Position numbers and translations under genes: made by a program
The notes under the pieces: model-generated
What the model was told of the DNA's origin: nothing
The model's database searches: none
Seen by the model: the letters and a program-made list of their open reading frames with translations, nothing else
Shown here: positions 51,982 to 61,285 of the stretch, in pieces
Numbering within the stretch: the stretch's first letter is position 1
Layout: the number at the start of each line of letters is the position of its first letter
NCBI RefSeq assembly: GCF_014132155.1
Contig: NZ_BLJQ01000005.1
Span: 186,001 to 250,000, forward strand
Length of the DNA stretch: 64,000 nt
Source of the DNA: Gluconobacter sp. Gdi
GTDB taxonomy: Bacteria; Pseudomonadota; Alphaproteobacteria; Acetobacterales; Acetobacteraceae
Direction of reading: 5' to 3'

Positions 51982-54558
51982 TCAGAGCGTGAAGTTGATA
52001 CGTCCATAGTAATAGCCACCCGTCATCGGGACCTGCGATGAGAAAGTATCATACGGATTGGCGCCAAGCTGGTTCAGTTCGCCTGGCAGCTTACGCGGTC
52101 GGATATTGAACACGTTATTCGCACCTACAGCGACATGCCAGCGCGAATTAAAACGATATCCAATCTCAAGATCCGTCAACCACCGGGGTGAATTCTTGAA
52201 CTGGGCAAAGCAGGAACTGGACTGGGCAAGCTGCTTTCCGTCGATCGGGCAGATTGATGCTGTTGGCGTCCAGTCCTGATACGTCATCATCCCAGTCGTC
52301 TCGCCGTAACGCGTCTGACGAACATTGATATCCCAGTTTCCAACAGTCCAGAGAGCGTTCAGAATAATCTTGCTACGCGGATACGCCGTAGTGAGATACG
52401 CAATGTTCTGAGCGTTCAGCAACGGAGACCCCGTTGAAGACATACCGTTATGCGTCAAACGCGTGCGGTTCAGATCCAGTGCCATGGACAGCGTCAGATT
52501 ACCATAACGATGCAAGCGGAACATATAATCCGCCTTGATATCAAGCCCTTGCGTCCGTGTGCTGGCTCCGTTTGTGAAGTAATAGGTCTGCACGGAATTT
52601 TCAGAAATCTGTGTTAAGGCTGGTAGCGAAACACCCATTCCTTCAAGAGCTGCAATGGCTGGTGCTCCCGTCACGTTGCCGCCCTGAACAACACGGTCAC
52701 GAATGTTGATCTGGTAAACATCCGTTTCGATATGAAATCCATCAATTGGTTCTAGTACGATACCACCTGTCGCACTGGTGGAACGTTCAGGCTTCAGGGG
52801 TGTGGCGCCCGTCGCACGCGCTTCGGACGACGAAACTGGTAGCAGCCCCAGAACTGATGTCGGGCCAACGTTAATGGCACTGTAATGCTGCTCGGCCATC
52901 GTTGGCGCACGGAAGCCATTGCTGATGGTCGCACGCAGGCCAATGCGGCGGGTGATATCGTAACGGGTTGAAACCTTGCCGTTCTCGGTATTGCCGACAT
53001 CGGTATAGTGCTCAAAACGACCGGCGAAATCCAGATCCCAGTTCTTCAGCGGGTGGAAATCACCATCCAGATATGCCGCCCAGACATCACGGTCCCACTT
53101 GCCCGCATCCTGCGGCGTCAGGCCAGCGAGGGCCGAAGTTCCCCCATATTCATAAGATGCGGGTTCACCAGCAAGGATAGTATACTGCTCAAGCCGGTGC
53201 TCACCACCAAATGCGAGCGTCATCGGCACGACATTAGCGATATTAAAATTCCGGCGAAAATCGAGATTATTAGTCCATTGGGCTAGTCGGAAGTTCGATG
53301 TCCGCACAGTGGTCGGTGAGTAGCCCGTTGTCGCATACATGTTCGGGTTGGTCGTATTCTGGTTGGAAATCTTATCCAGATCCTCGCCCCATGTGCTGCT
53401 TAGATCCCAGTCGAACCCGAAGAGATGACGCCCCTTCAGACCGAGGGTTGCCGCATAGTCATTCTCGTCGATCGTCTCCAATGGCGAATAGCCATATGGG
53501 AAAAGTTCCGGATTACTCGCGCTGCTCCCAGAAGGAATACGATAGTTCTCGTATGCTTCGGCATGACGGTGCGCGTAAGTGACCTGACCGTAAAAATCGA
53601 CGTTGTCCGTCAGCTTCTTGCCGAAATCAATCCCGAGGTTCTCCCGCGTCTCCTCGGGCGTGCTCATGATCTTGTTGGAGTTCTTGGGAACCTTGACCGA
53701 CCCCGTGTAGAGCTCGTTGGCAGCCCCTGCCGGAACATAACCGGCCAAGCGGTTATCTACCGTGTTGGTTACGAAATGATCCGTATGGTACACTTGCCCG
53801 GAAATATGAAGATAACCGTCGCGCCCAAGCTTCAGACCTCCGTCAGCATTAAGCTGATACTGCCAACCGTCCCCATTATAAGCATTCGCGCCAGTCTGGG
53901 CGCTCATGTTCAGCCCATGATCCTGCTTTCTGGTAATGATGTTCACAACGCCGGCAATGGCGTCGGAGCCATACATTGCCGCAGCACCGTCCTCCAGCAC
54001 TTCGATATGATCGATCATATTCGAAGGAATCATGTTCAAATCAACTGGAGTGGCACCAAAATTCGGCCCGGCATCAGCATTGATGTTTGCAGTAGTATGA
54101 CGCCTTTTGCCATCTACCAGAACCAGAACCTGATTCGGATTAAGGCCCCGCATTCGGATGAATGACGTCAACGCACCTGCGTCATTGCCCATCGTACTCA
54201 TGTTGATGGAAGGATAGGTTTTCGTCAGGGCCTCAGCCAGATTCATCATGCCAGACCGACGCAACGCAGCTCCAGAAAGAACTGTGATGGGACTTGTGCT
54301 CTGACGAGCATGGCGGTTGGTGGCGTGAGTACCCGTGACGATCAGACCTTCTTCACCACCAGAAATGGACTTTACTTGATGAGCACGGGCCAGAGCCTTC
54401 TGGGCAGCGGGACGCACGGTTGCAGTCTTTTGGGGTGCCTTGTGCGTGGGCGCTTTCACCTGCCCTGCTGGCACGCTCATCGTTTCAGCCAGAAGCGGGC
54501 TGGTGCCGAAACTGACTGAAAGGAAGGTGGAATAAAGCGCAAATTTCCTGATGTTCAT
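51982..54558 (-). CDS. TonB-dependent outer membrane receptor, possible outer membrane port of the amino acid/opine system
   Basis: 858 residues from ATG 54558, which has GGAG ten bases upstream; an ATG at 54570 adds four residues. A signal peptide ends near PLLAET, followed by a basic Pro/Ala-rich linker. The plug (about 70-190) is canonical: EGLIVTGTHATNRHARQSTS, FIRMRGLNPNQVLVLVDGKR, HIEVLEDGAAAMYGSDAIAG and VVNIITRK. The barrel ends GRINFTL with aromatic-rich final strands. It is on the same strand as, and about 115 bases downstream of, the catabolic/ABC transporter run, so it may import the same substrate across the outer membrane. A strong terminator follows. Confidence 0.92.
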   Translation of the reverse strand: MNIRKFALYSTFLSVSFGTSPLLAETMSVPAGQVKAPTHKAPQKTATVRPAAQKALARAHQVKSISGGEEGLIVTGTHATNRHARQSTSPITVLSGAALRRSGMMNLAEALTKTYPSINMSTMGNDAGALTSFIRMRGLNPNQVLVLVDGKRRHTTANINADAGPNFGATPVDLNMIPSNMIDHIEVLEDGAAAMYGSDAIAGVVNIITRKQDHGLNMSAQTGANAYNGDGWQYQLNADGGLKLGRDGYLHISGQVYHTDHFVTNTVDNRLAGYVPAGAANELYTGSVKVPKNSNKIMSTPEETRENLGIDFGKKLTDNVDFYGQVTYAHRHAEAYENYRIPSGSSASNPELFPYGYSPLETIDENDYAATLGLKGRHLFGFDWDLSSTWGEDLDKISNQNTTNPNMYATTGYSPTTVRTSNFRLAQWTNNLDFRRNFNIANVVPMTLAFGGEHRLEQYTILAGEPASYEYGGTSALAGLTPQDAGKWDRDVWAAYLDGDFHPLKNWDLDFAGRFEHYTDVGNTENGKVSTRYDITRRIGLRATISNGFRAPTMAEQHYSAINVGPTSVLGLLPVSSSEARATGATPLKPERSTSATGGIVLEPIDGFHIETDVYQINIRDRVVQGGNVTGAPAIAALEGMGVSLPALTQISENSVQTYYFTNGASTRTQGLDIKADYMFRLHRYGNLTLSMALDLNRTRLTHNGMSSTGSPLLNAQNIAYLTTAYPRSKIILNALWTVGNWDINVRQTRYGETTGMMTYQDWTPTASICPIDGKQLAQSSSCFAQFKNSPRWLTDLEIGYRFNSRWHVAVGANNVFNIRPRKLPGELNQLGANPYDTFSSQVPMTGGYYYGRINFTL

Positions 54559-54672
54559 AATCGGCTCCATTGCCCTGCCCGCGCAGGGATATCAGTCGGT
54601 TTTTTCAAGGCGATGCGGAAGTCTTCTCAAACGAGACTCTTTCCGCGTCGAACATTCAAAAGACGTTAAGGA

Positions 54673-55941
54673 TCACGCAGCTTCGGAACGCAGGAGTTGC
54701 GAGAGCGCCCCTGCAACCACTTTTGTCGCGCGTCGCATGTCTTCGAGAACCACGTGTTCGTTGGCGCGATGGCCATTGGCATCCTGTAGACAGCGCGGCC
54801 CTGCCCCATACAGAACAGTCGGACAGCCCCAATTGCTGTAGATCCGTGCATCGGTGAAGAGCGGCATGCCTTTCTGGGCAATCCGTTCGCCAAAGGCGGC
54901 TTCCGCAGCATCCTGTAATGCTTTGATCAGCGGTGCCTGACCTTCTGTAGGCACCAGTGGCAAAGCCAGAAGATGTTGCGACACAACACACTCCACACCG
55001 GGCATATCTGCCGCCTGAGCAATCACGCGCCGCAACTCTGCTTCAACGTCAGCAGCCTGTTCGTCAGGCAATATCCGGCGTTCCAAACGGAACTGCGCCT
55101 GGGCAGGCACAACGTTGGCGGCAATGCCTCCCTCAATTGTCCCGATCACAAGCGTAGGAGAGTCGATCCCCTCGATGGCACTTCGATGTTCAGACAGACC
55201 GTCACGATAAGTATAGAGCGCTGTCATCACCCGACAGGCCGTTTCGATCGCATCCGCACCTGTTTCAGGCCAGGCAGAATGCGCAGACCTGCCCGTGAAT
55301 ATGATATCCAACTGAAGGCTACCATTGTGGGCGATCATCACATCATAGGTAAAACCAGCGCTGATGACGTAATCCGGCTTGCTCAGCCCCTCAGAAAGAA
55401 GCCATCCGGGACCGACGTGACCACCTATTTCTTCATCATAGGTCAGATGGAGTTCAACCGTTCCTGACAGATCGGTACAGACTTCCCGCAAAGCCTGAAG
55501 CGCGAAAGCATAGGTCGCGAAATCAGACTTTGAAACCGCCGCACCGCGCCCATACAACCGTCCATCCTCAATAACACCCCCATAGGGATCATGAGTCCAT
55601 CCGTCTCCCGGCGGGACTACATCACCATGTGCATTGAGGGCAACGACCGGCCCAGATCCATCGCCAAAGCGCTCCCGAATGATCAGATTCGTGGCACTCT
55701 TCATGCCATACTGCCCCACAACGCTGTGTGGAACAGGATGACACTCGACCTCAAAGCCAAGGTCTTTCAGGCGCTCAGCCGAAAAATAAGCATGCGGCGC
55801 GCAGTCGCCGGGTGGATTGTCCGAAGGAACACCGACGAGCGCCTGCAGGAAAGGAACCTGCCGCGCATCGAAGTCACGATCAATGACGCCACCGAGGCGA
55901 TTGGCCACCGTCTTTTCACAACAGGAATCGTTTCCCAGCAT
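54673..55941 (-). CDS. M20-family deacylase/peptidase (ArgE/DapE type)
   Basis: 422 residues from ATG 55941, with GGAGG four bases upstream; alternative starts at 55953 and 55980 add 4 or 13 residues. A zinc amidase: NAHGDVVPPGDGW supplies the first His and Asp, LTYDEEIGGHVGPG the catalytic Glu pair, and GRSAHSAWPETGAD belongs to the lid domain; the late LFTDARIYSNWGCPTVLYGA holds the last metal region. Such enzymes remove N-acyl groups (acetylornithine, succinyl-diaminopimelate) or cut dipeptides. It is last in the catabolic run, 112 bases after the ATPase gene, and could free an amino acid from an acylated or condensed precursor. Confidence 0.88.
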   Translation of the reverse strand: MLGNDSCCEKTVANRLGGVIDRDFDARQVPFLQALVGVPSDNPPGDCAPHAYFSAERLKDLGFEVECHPVPHSVVGQYGMKSATNLIIRERFGDGSGPVVALNAHGDVVPPGDGWTHDPYGGVIEDGRLYGRGAAVSKSDFATYAFALQALREVCTDLSGTVELHLTYDEEIGGHVGPGWLLSEGLSKPDYVISAGFTYDVMIAHNGSLQLDIIFTGRSAHSAWPETGADAIETACRVMTALYTYRDGLSEHRSAIEGIDSPTLVIGTIEGGIAANVVPAQAQFRLERRILPDEQAADVEAELRRVIAQAADMPGVECVVSQHLLALPLVPTEGQAPLIKALQDAAEAAFGERIAQKGMPLFTDARIYSNWGCPTVLYGAGPRCLQDANGHRANEHVVLEDMRRATKVVAGALSQLLRSEAA

Positions 55942-56053
55942 AGCGCCTCCCATCGGATCTTCGTTCCGTCCTCGGTTCATATTCTCTTTGTATACCGAAT
56001 GAATTCGATCAAGAAGCGGAATGTTACGCCCATGCGAAAAATTTTTAACTTTT

Positions 56054-56782
56054 TTACGAAACCTCTTCGAAGCGTAGAAAAGACTGGGCACGCGGCGAGC
56101 ATTTTCCTGCAAAGAAATCCTCCGCCGGACAGTCATCAACAATCTCACCCGCGTCCACGAACAGGATCCGTGTCGCTACCTGGCGTGCAAATCCCATTTC
56201 GTGCGTCACGCACATCATGGTCATTCCATCGCGCGCCAATTCTGTCATGACCTGAAGGACTTCCTGAACCATCTCTGGATCCAGTGCGGAAGTTGGCTCA
56301 TCGAACAGCATGACATCCGGCTTCATCGCAAGAGCCCGTGCGATCGCTGCACGCTGCTGCTGGCCACCTGACAACGCAATTGGATACTTGCTCGCATGAC
56401 GCTCAAGACCAACACGACGCAACAACGCTTCCGCCAAAGGGCGGATTTCGGCGCTGTTACGCTTCTGCACAATGCGCGGCGCCAACATTATGTTTTCCAG
56501 AATGGTCAGGTGTGAAAACAGTTCAAAGCTCTGGAAGACCATCCCCGCCTTCGCCCTTAGCGCCGAGTGATTGGTCTGCGCTGAACGAACTGCCATTCCA
56601 TCCACGTAGATCTGGCCGCTTTCGAACGTTTCGAGCGCATTGATGCATTTGATAAGCGTGGATTTCCCAGAACCGGACGGCCCACAGACAACTACGACCT
56701 CCCCTTTGGAGATCTTTGCCGAACATCCTTTGAGCACCTGAAAAGCACCGTAGGATTTTGTCACCTTCTCAAGTGTGATCAT
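56054..56782 (-). CDS. Polar amino acid ABC transporter ATPase, first system (GlnQ/HisP type)
   Basis: 242 residues with GPSGSGKSTLIKCINALE (Walker A), LSGGQQQRAAIARALAM (signature), VMLFDEPTSALDPE (Walker B) and CVTHEMGFARQVATRI (switch His), the standard polar amino acid ATPase. It overlaps the fused dehydrogenase gene by four bases (ATGA), placing transport and oxidation in one transcript. With the permease at 59667-60398 and binding protein at 60427-61284 it makes one complete importer; a second ATPase lies at 62203-62976. Confidence 0.94.
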   Translation of the reverse strand: MITLEKVTKSYGAFQVLKGCSAKISKGEVVVVCGPSGSGKSTLIKCINALETFESGQIYVDGMAVRSAQTNHSALRAKAGMVFQSFELFSHLTILENIMLAPRIVQKRNSAEIRPLAEALLRRVGLERHASKYPIALSGGQQQRAAIARALAMKPDVMLFDEPTSALDPEMVQEVLQVMTELARDGMTMMCVTHEMGFARQVATRILFVDAGEIVDDCPAEDFFAGKCSPRAQSFLRFEEVS

Positions 56783-59667
56783 GACGGATTTCCATAAAAA
56801 CGGATTGGAGAAAAGATCCCCAGATCAGCCCGCTCGCAGCGCCCCAACAGCATGTCGGCCACGTGACGACCCATGGCAGGCGCCAGCGTCACGCCGTTGG
56901 CTGTCACCGCCGTAAAGAAGCCCGGAACATCCGGGCTTTCCCCAAGAATGGGCGCCCCATCGACATCAATGTTCATGGCAGCCCAACTCCGAACGATATT
57001 AACAGCAGCCAGAGCCGGAACCAGGCGCTGAGCAACCCACAGATTGCCTTCAAGATTTTCCCGCAGCGGACGGGGATGACCATGCACAGGATCGAGGCCC
57101 GCACTCCAGCCACCGCCGATCAATAGCGAGCCATTCGCCGCCTGCTTAAGCGTCAGGTGACGGCTCGCATGGGCAAGAAGAGAATGTACCAGCGGAGCAA
57201 CAGGTTCAGTGACAATCATCTGCAACGGAGCTCCAAAAACAGGCAGTGTCCGTCCCACAAGCCCTGCGACCTCACCCGCATAGGCACCCGCCGCATTCAC
57301 CACGGCACCAGCCGACCATCTCCGCGCGCCTGCCCGGACGGCAAACCGTTTGCCTTCACGATCAATCGCGGACAGCGGCGTCAATTCCTCGATGCACACG
57401 CCTGCCTTGCGGGCGTGCGCCAAAACGGCCTGCGTGGCAGCCATCGGATTGATCTTACCTTCCTCGGAACAGTACGCTCCCCCAAGAAACCCCTCACGCA
57501 GATTGGGTTCGATCCGCCGCAATTCATCCGGATCCAAGATCCGTGCATCCACGCCCAAAGACTGCTCGACCGCAACCTTGCTCCGCAGGCGCGTCATGTC
57601 AGCGTCTGTTTCCGCAACGACCAGTCCTCCGCAGATCTTGATTTCCAGATCCCGGTCAAACCGGCCCCGAAGCGCCTCCCACATTCTGATCGACTCACGC
57701 TGCAGTGCCAGTGTCCGGGCAGGCATAGACGGCCCATCACTGTCTGCACTTGCGTCGAAGGCCATAAGTTGAGCATGCAGGCTTCCCGCATTCCCTCCCG
57801 AGGCCATGGCTCCTGCACGCCCCTTTTCCAGCACCACGACGGACTTTCCTGCTTCAGCCAGAAAAAGGGCTGCAAAAAGTCCGACGATCCCAGCCCCAAC
57901 GACGACGACATCCACCATTTCGTCAGAAATTTCGGGTGTCCGCAGCGGCGTTCCGAGACCCGAAGGAATGGTCACACGACGGTGCCCGCGCCACTCAGGC
58001 TTCTGACGAGCTAGCGCGGACACTGGCACCGGACGCAATGGAACTTGCGGCGCTGTAAAATCGCGCTCGCTGGTCGCAGAAGGCAGAACTGCCATCAGTG
58101 CCGCCTGACAGAAACGTCCCTGACAACGCCCCATTCCCGCCCGCGTCGTGCGCTTGAGAGTGGCCAGATCGTTAATGCCATCTTCTGCCATCCGCCCCAG
58201 GACGGTCCCCGCTGAAACGCATTCACATCGACATAGAACCGTTTGGCCTTCCGGTGAGGGCAACGTGATGACAGGACTGTAGAGTTTCCATAGAAGAGAT
58301 TGGAAACGTTCGCTTCGCCGATAGATCCGCAGGGCCCGTTCCAAGCCCTTCGAAGCCTCCCGTCGCTCCAGTTCCAAAAGTCGTCCCGCACACAGTTCGC
58401 CCTGAGCCTGTGCAAGAAAAGCCCCGCCAAAGCGTCCCGCTTCACCGATAATGAAGACATCGTCCTGATCCGTGCGCCCGTCGGGAGTACGCCCGGTTTC
58501 AGGATGAATGACTGGCCACGTCCGCACCTGCTGTTGACACCCCAGCAGCCGGGGCAATTCTCCCGCCGGGACAAAGCCGTCACCAAGACAGACCGTCTGT
58601 ATATCCAACCAACGGTTTTGACCGTCCACGTTTCGTACGCAGGCTCGTTCGACACGCTCGTTTCCTTCAATGCGTGTCACGACACTGCTCCACAGCACGG
58701 GAACTCCAGCCCGGCGAAGCGTCAACAGATGCTGCACACCAGCAAGAGCCAGCCGTGGGGAAGCCACTGAAAGCTGGCCAGTTAGAACAGCCCGCGTCAT
58801 AGGATCAGGCGCGGCTTCCACGACGGCAGCCACCTCAGCACCCCGCCTGACCAGTTCGGCCGCAAGCTGCAGATTGAGCGGACCGTTTCCAGCGACAAGA
58901 ACCCGGCCGGGCGAAACCGTCTCATAGGCCCGCAGTAATGTCTGAGCAGCACCGGTTGTCATCACGCCCGGAAGCGTCCAACCGGGTCTGGGTTGGGGTG
59001 TTTCCTGCCCACCAGTCGCTATGACGATCCGCTTTGGCCGAATATAAAACGCTTCACCATCCCTGAGACCACCGATGACGAGCGCACCTTGTTCGCGATA
59101 GGCACACCAGACGAGCGTATCGTGCCACAACTGCGCACCGCTCTGCTGCATGGCTTCAATCAGCGCCCGCCCTCGGCGAGCCTGACTATCCTGATGCTGC
59201 GGATTTACGGCATTCTGCTTGAAATACTGACCACCCGGAATATGCCGCTCGTCAAGCAGCAGAACATCCAGCCCCCCCTGAGCCAGTTTTGTCGCTGCGA
59301 CTAAACCTGCTGGCCCCGCACCAATTACCAGAACGTCACATGTATGCTCGACCAACTGGTTCTGTTCGCCATCGATAACATCCGCAGCCAGTGCCTGCGC
59401 GATTGTAACATCCGGCAGGCGTGCATTGCGATGGACCACCATTCCTTCTCGCACTGGCGTCATGCATCCACGGAGGGACATCCGCCCGTCCACGTTTAGC
59501 AGACACTCCTGACATGCCCCAATGCCGCACAGCGGTCCGCGTGCCGAACCATCAGGTGCTACGCGATGCACAATCTTTCCCGCCGCCACCAAAGCAGCCG
59601 TCAGAGTCTGGCCTGGCTTCGCTGAAAGCGTATTGCCATCAAACGTGAAACTCAGAGTGTCAGCCAT
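56779..59667 (-). CDS. Fused three-part amino acid/opine dehydrogenase (HcnA-HcnB-HcnC order)
   Basis: 962 residues combining what are normally three subunits. Residues 1-100: plant-type [2Fe-2S] domain with C47-x4-C52-x2-C55-x12-C68. About 108-560: NAD(P)/FAD pyridine-nucleotide disulfide-type part (DVLVIGAGPAGLVAATKLAQ) ending in a BFD-like [2Fe-2S] segment (LCRCECVSAG near 475, MGRCQGRFC near 512). About 580-962: D-amino-acid-oxidase-type flavoprotein (VVVVGAGIVGLFAALFLAEA, late GGGWSAGLDPVHG). Related three-subunit enzymes are D-hydroxyproline dehydrogenase (LhpBEF), nopaline/octopine oxidases and HCN synthase. It overlaps the ATPase gene by four bases and the permease stop by one. Likely role: membrane-associated oxidation of an imported D-amino acid, hydroxyproline or opine. 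Confidence 0.9.
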   Translation of the reverse strand: MADTLSFTFDGNTLSAKPGQTLTAALVAAGKIVHRVAPDGSARGPLCGIGACQECLLNVDGRMSLRGCMTPVREGMVVHRNARLPDVTIAQALAADVIDGEQNQLVEHTCDVLVIGAGPAGLVAATKLAQGGLDVLLLDERHIPGGQYFKQNAVNPQHQDSQARRGRALIEAMQQSGAQLWHDTLVWCAYREQGALVIGGLRDGEAFYIRPKRIVIATGGQETPQPRPGWTLPGVMTTGAAQTLLRAYETVSPGRVLVAGNGPLNLQLAAELVRRGAEVAAVVEAAPDPMTRAVLTGQLSVASPRLALAGVQHLLTLRRAGVPVLWSSVVTRIEGNERVERACVRNVDGQNRWLDIQTVCLGDGFVPAGELPRLLGCQQQVRTWPVIHPETGRTPDGRTDQDDVFIIGEAGRFGGAFLAQAQGELCAGRLLELERREASKGLERALRIYRRSERFQSLLWKLYSPVITLPSPEGQTVLCRCECVSAGTVLGRMAEDGINDLATLKRTTRAGMGRCQGRFCQAALMAVLPSATSERDFTAPQVPLRPVPVSALARQKPEWRGHRRVTIPSGLGTPLRTPEISDEMVDVVVVGAGIVGLFAALFLAEAGKSVVVLEKGRAGAMASGGNAGSLHAQLMAFDASADSDGPSMPARTLALQRESIRMWEALRGRFDRDLEIKICGGLVVAETDADMTRLRSKVAVEQSLGVDARILDPDELRRIEPNLREGFLGGAYCSEEGKINPMAATQAVLAHARKAGVCIEELTPLSAIDREGKRFAVRAGARRWSAGAVVNAAGAYAGEVAGLVGRTLPVFGAPLQMIVTEPVAPLVHSLLAHASRHLTLKQAANGSLLIGGGWSAGLDPVHGHPRPLRENLEGNLWVAQRLVPALAAVNIVRSWAAMNIDVDGAPILGESPDVPGFFTAVTANGVTLAPAMGRHVADMLLGRCERADLGIFSPIRFYGNPS

Positions 59668-60398
59668 TAGCGCGCATCCTGTGTGCTGACAGGCAAACTG
59701 ATGATATCTTCCGGGATCAGACGCTGCTGTCGGAGATACGGACGCTCAGCATAACGCTCAATCCGGCGCTGAAGAAAATCCCACGCTGTGGTCATTAGTA
59801 AGTAATACAACGCCGCTACCGAAAACAGCTCCAGCACCATGAACTGATCCTGCACAAGGATCTGGCTGCGTTGCATGAGTTCTTCCATGGAAATAACGGA
59901 CGTCACGCTTGTCGTTTTCAGCAGGCCATTCACTGAATTGCCCAAAGGCGGAATAACAAGGCGAAACGCCTGCGGAAATGCGATACGCCAAGCGATCTGT
60001 CGTTCGCTCAAACCCAGCGCGCGCGCTGCCGCAATCTGCCCTGCAGGCACGGCATTAAGTCCCGAACGTATGATTTCTGCCAGATAGGCCGCTTCATTCA
60101 GCGTTAAGCCGATAATCGAGCACGCCATTACGCTCAAACGGATATCCAGCTTAGGCAATCCGGCGTAGATTACCACAAGCTGTACCAGCAAAGGCGTGCC
60201 CCTGAAAAACCAGACATAAAAGCGCGCAGGCCAAGACAGCAAAGGGCGGCGAGATCGTTTCATAAGGGCAATAATAAGACCCAAAAGAAACCCTAGCACC
60301 ATCGCGACCGCCGTCATGTAGACGGTGAGAAGTGCTCCGCGAAAAATATACGGGCTGCCGAGATAGGTGAAGAAGCCCTGCCAACTCCAGATCTGCAT
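59667..60398 (-). CDS. Polar amino acid ABC transporter permease, first system
   Basis: 243 residues from ATG 60398, with GGGG eight bases upstream; longer open frame upstream runs into the binding-protein gene and lacks family similarity. About five membrane segments and the His/Glu-type signature LTLNEAAYLAEIIRSGLNAV followed by GQIAAARALGLSERQIAWRI, the contact loop for the ATPase. FFRGTPLLVQL near residue 70 is also characteristic. Its stop overlaps the dehydrogenase start by one base (TAATG). A single permease gene is present in this system, so a homodimer is likely. Confidence 0.93.
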   Translation of the reverse strand: MQIWSWQGFFTYLGSPYIFRGALLTVYMTAVAMVLGFLLGLIIALMKRSRRPLLSWPARFYVWFFRGTPLLVQLVVIYAGLPKLDIRLSVMACSIIGLTLNEAAYLAEIIRSGLNAVPAGQIAAARALGLSERQIAWRIAFPQAFRLVIPPLGNSVNGLLKTTSVTSVISMEELMQRSQILVQDQFMVLELFSVAALYYLLMTTAWDFLQRRIERYAERPYLRQQRLIPEDIISLPVSTQDAR

Positions 60399-60426
60399 GT
60401 CGATGCCCCGTTTCAGCGTATGAAAA

Positions 60427-61284
60427 TTAGCGTGTGTTGTCGGAAAAATGAGGCTTGGAAACTGTGATGTGCCCCGGGAACGGAGCAACGCCATAAGGCG
60501 CCATGAGACGGGCCAGCGTGCCATCCTGCCGCATACCTTCCAGAACTGAGGCCAGTTGCTGTGCCAGCGCCGGATCGCGGAGCGCTAACGCTACCGGTGT
60601 GGGATACAGCCCCGCCAAAACAGGCCGGACGCCTCCCTGATGAGCATTGCGCTGCGCTACAGCATCAATGGAAAGTACGGCTGTAATCTGCTTTGCCCGC
60701 AAAGCAGCGAAGGCAATCCCAACATTCTGGAACGTTTTAATTTCAAGTCCTGGCCGGTTGCTCGCTCGGAGCGCCTGATCTGCTTCGCGTGCATGACGCT
60801 CTTCGATCCCCCCCATTTCCACCCCAACTGATTTGCCGGAAAGGTCCTCAAGTCGGGCGGGACGAAGGGTCGTATCGTTATTCAGGGATACACTGATCGC
60901 CTGAATCTCGTAGGGGATCATCTCCATCAGCTTTGCGCGCTGAGACGTATAGAACATTCCAGTGTTGATAACGTCCCAGCGCTTTTCGAGAAGGCCAAGC
61001 GTGAGTTGCGCAAAAGAGGTCGAGAGAAAGACCGGCTTCAGACAGAGCCTGCGAGCCAGTTCGTCTCCCAGTTCCATCCGCATACCGGCAATCCGCCCAT
61101 CTACCGTCACATATTGCAATGGCGGCAGCGTTGGATTGGTCGCCATGACAAGCTGACCTGGCGAAATCAAGCCAGGGACTACAGTCGGGCATGGTGTGGC
61201 CTGCGCTGCCTGCCACCCGAAACACAGAACCGCACAGAACAGCCCTTTGCCTCGCAACACGTGTGACAGAGCCCCCTTAGCCAT
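60427..61284 (-). CDS. Periplasmic amino acid-binding protein of the first ABC system
   Basis: 285 residues from ATG 61284, one base after the stop of the aldolase gene; an upstream extension of the frame is not signal-like. Signal peptide from MAKGALSHVL with cleavage near AQA. The mature part is a type II solute-binding protein: GQLVMATNPTLPPLQYVTVD, GMRMELGDELARRLCLKPVF, TLRPARLEDLSGKSVGVEMG and QNVGIAFAALRAKQI, the polar amino acid group. PPLQY where PPFEF is common suggests an altered ligand pocket. It would deliver ligand to the permease encoded 28 bases downstream. Confidence 0.9.
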   Translation of the reverse strand: MAKGALSHVLRGKGLFCAVLCFGWQAAQATPCPTVVPGLISPGQLVMATNPTLPPLQYVTVDGRIAGMRMELGDELARRLCLKPVFLSTSFAQLTLGLLEKRWDVINTGMFYTSQRAKLMEMIPYEIQAISVSLNNDTTLRPARLEDLSGKSVGVEMGGIEERHAREADQALRASNRPGLEIKTFQNVGIAFAALRAKQITAVLSIDAVAQRNAHQGGVRPVLAGLYPTPVALALRDPALAQQLASVLEGMRQDGTLARLMAPYGVAPFPGHITVSKPHFSDNTR

Positions 61285-61285
61285 T

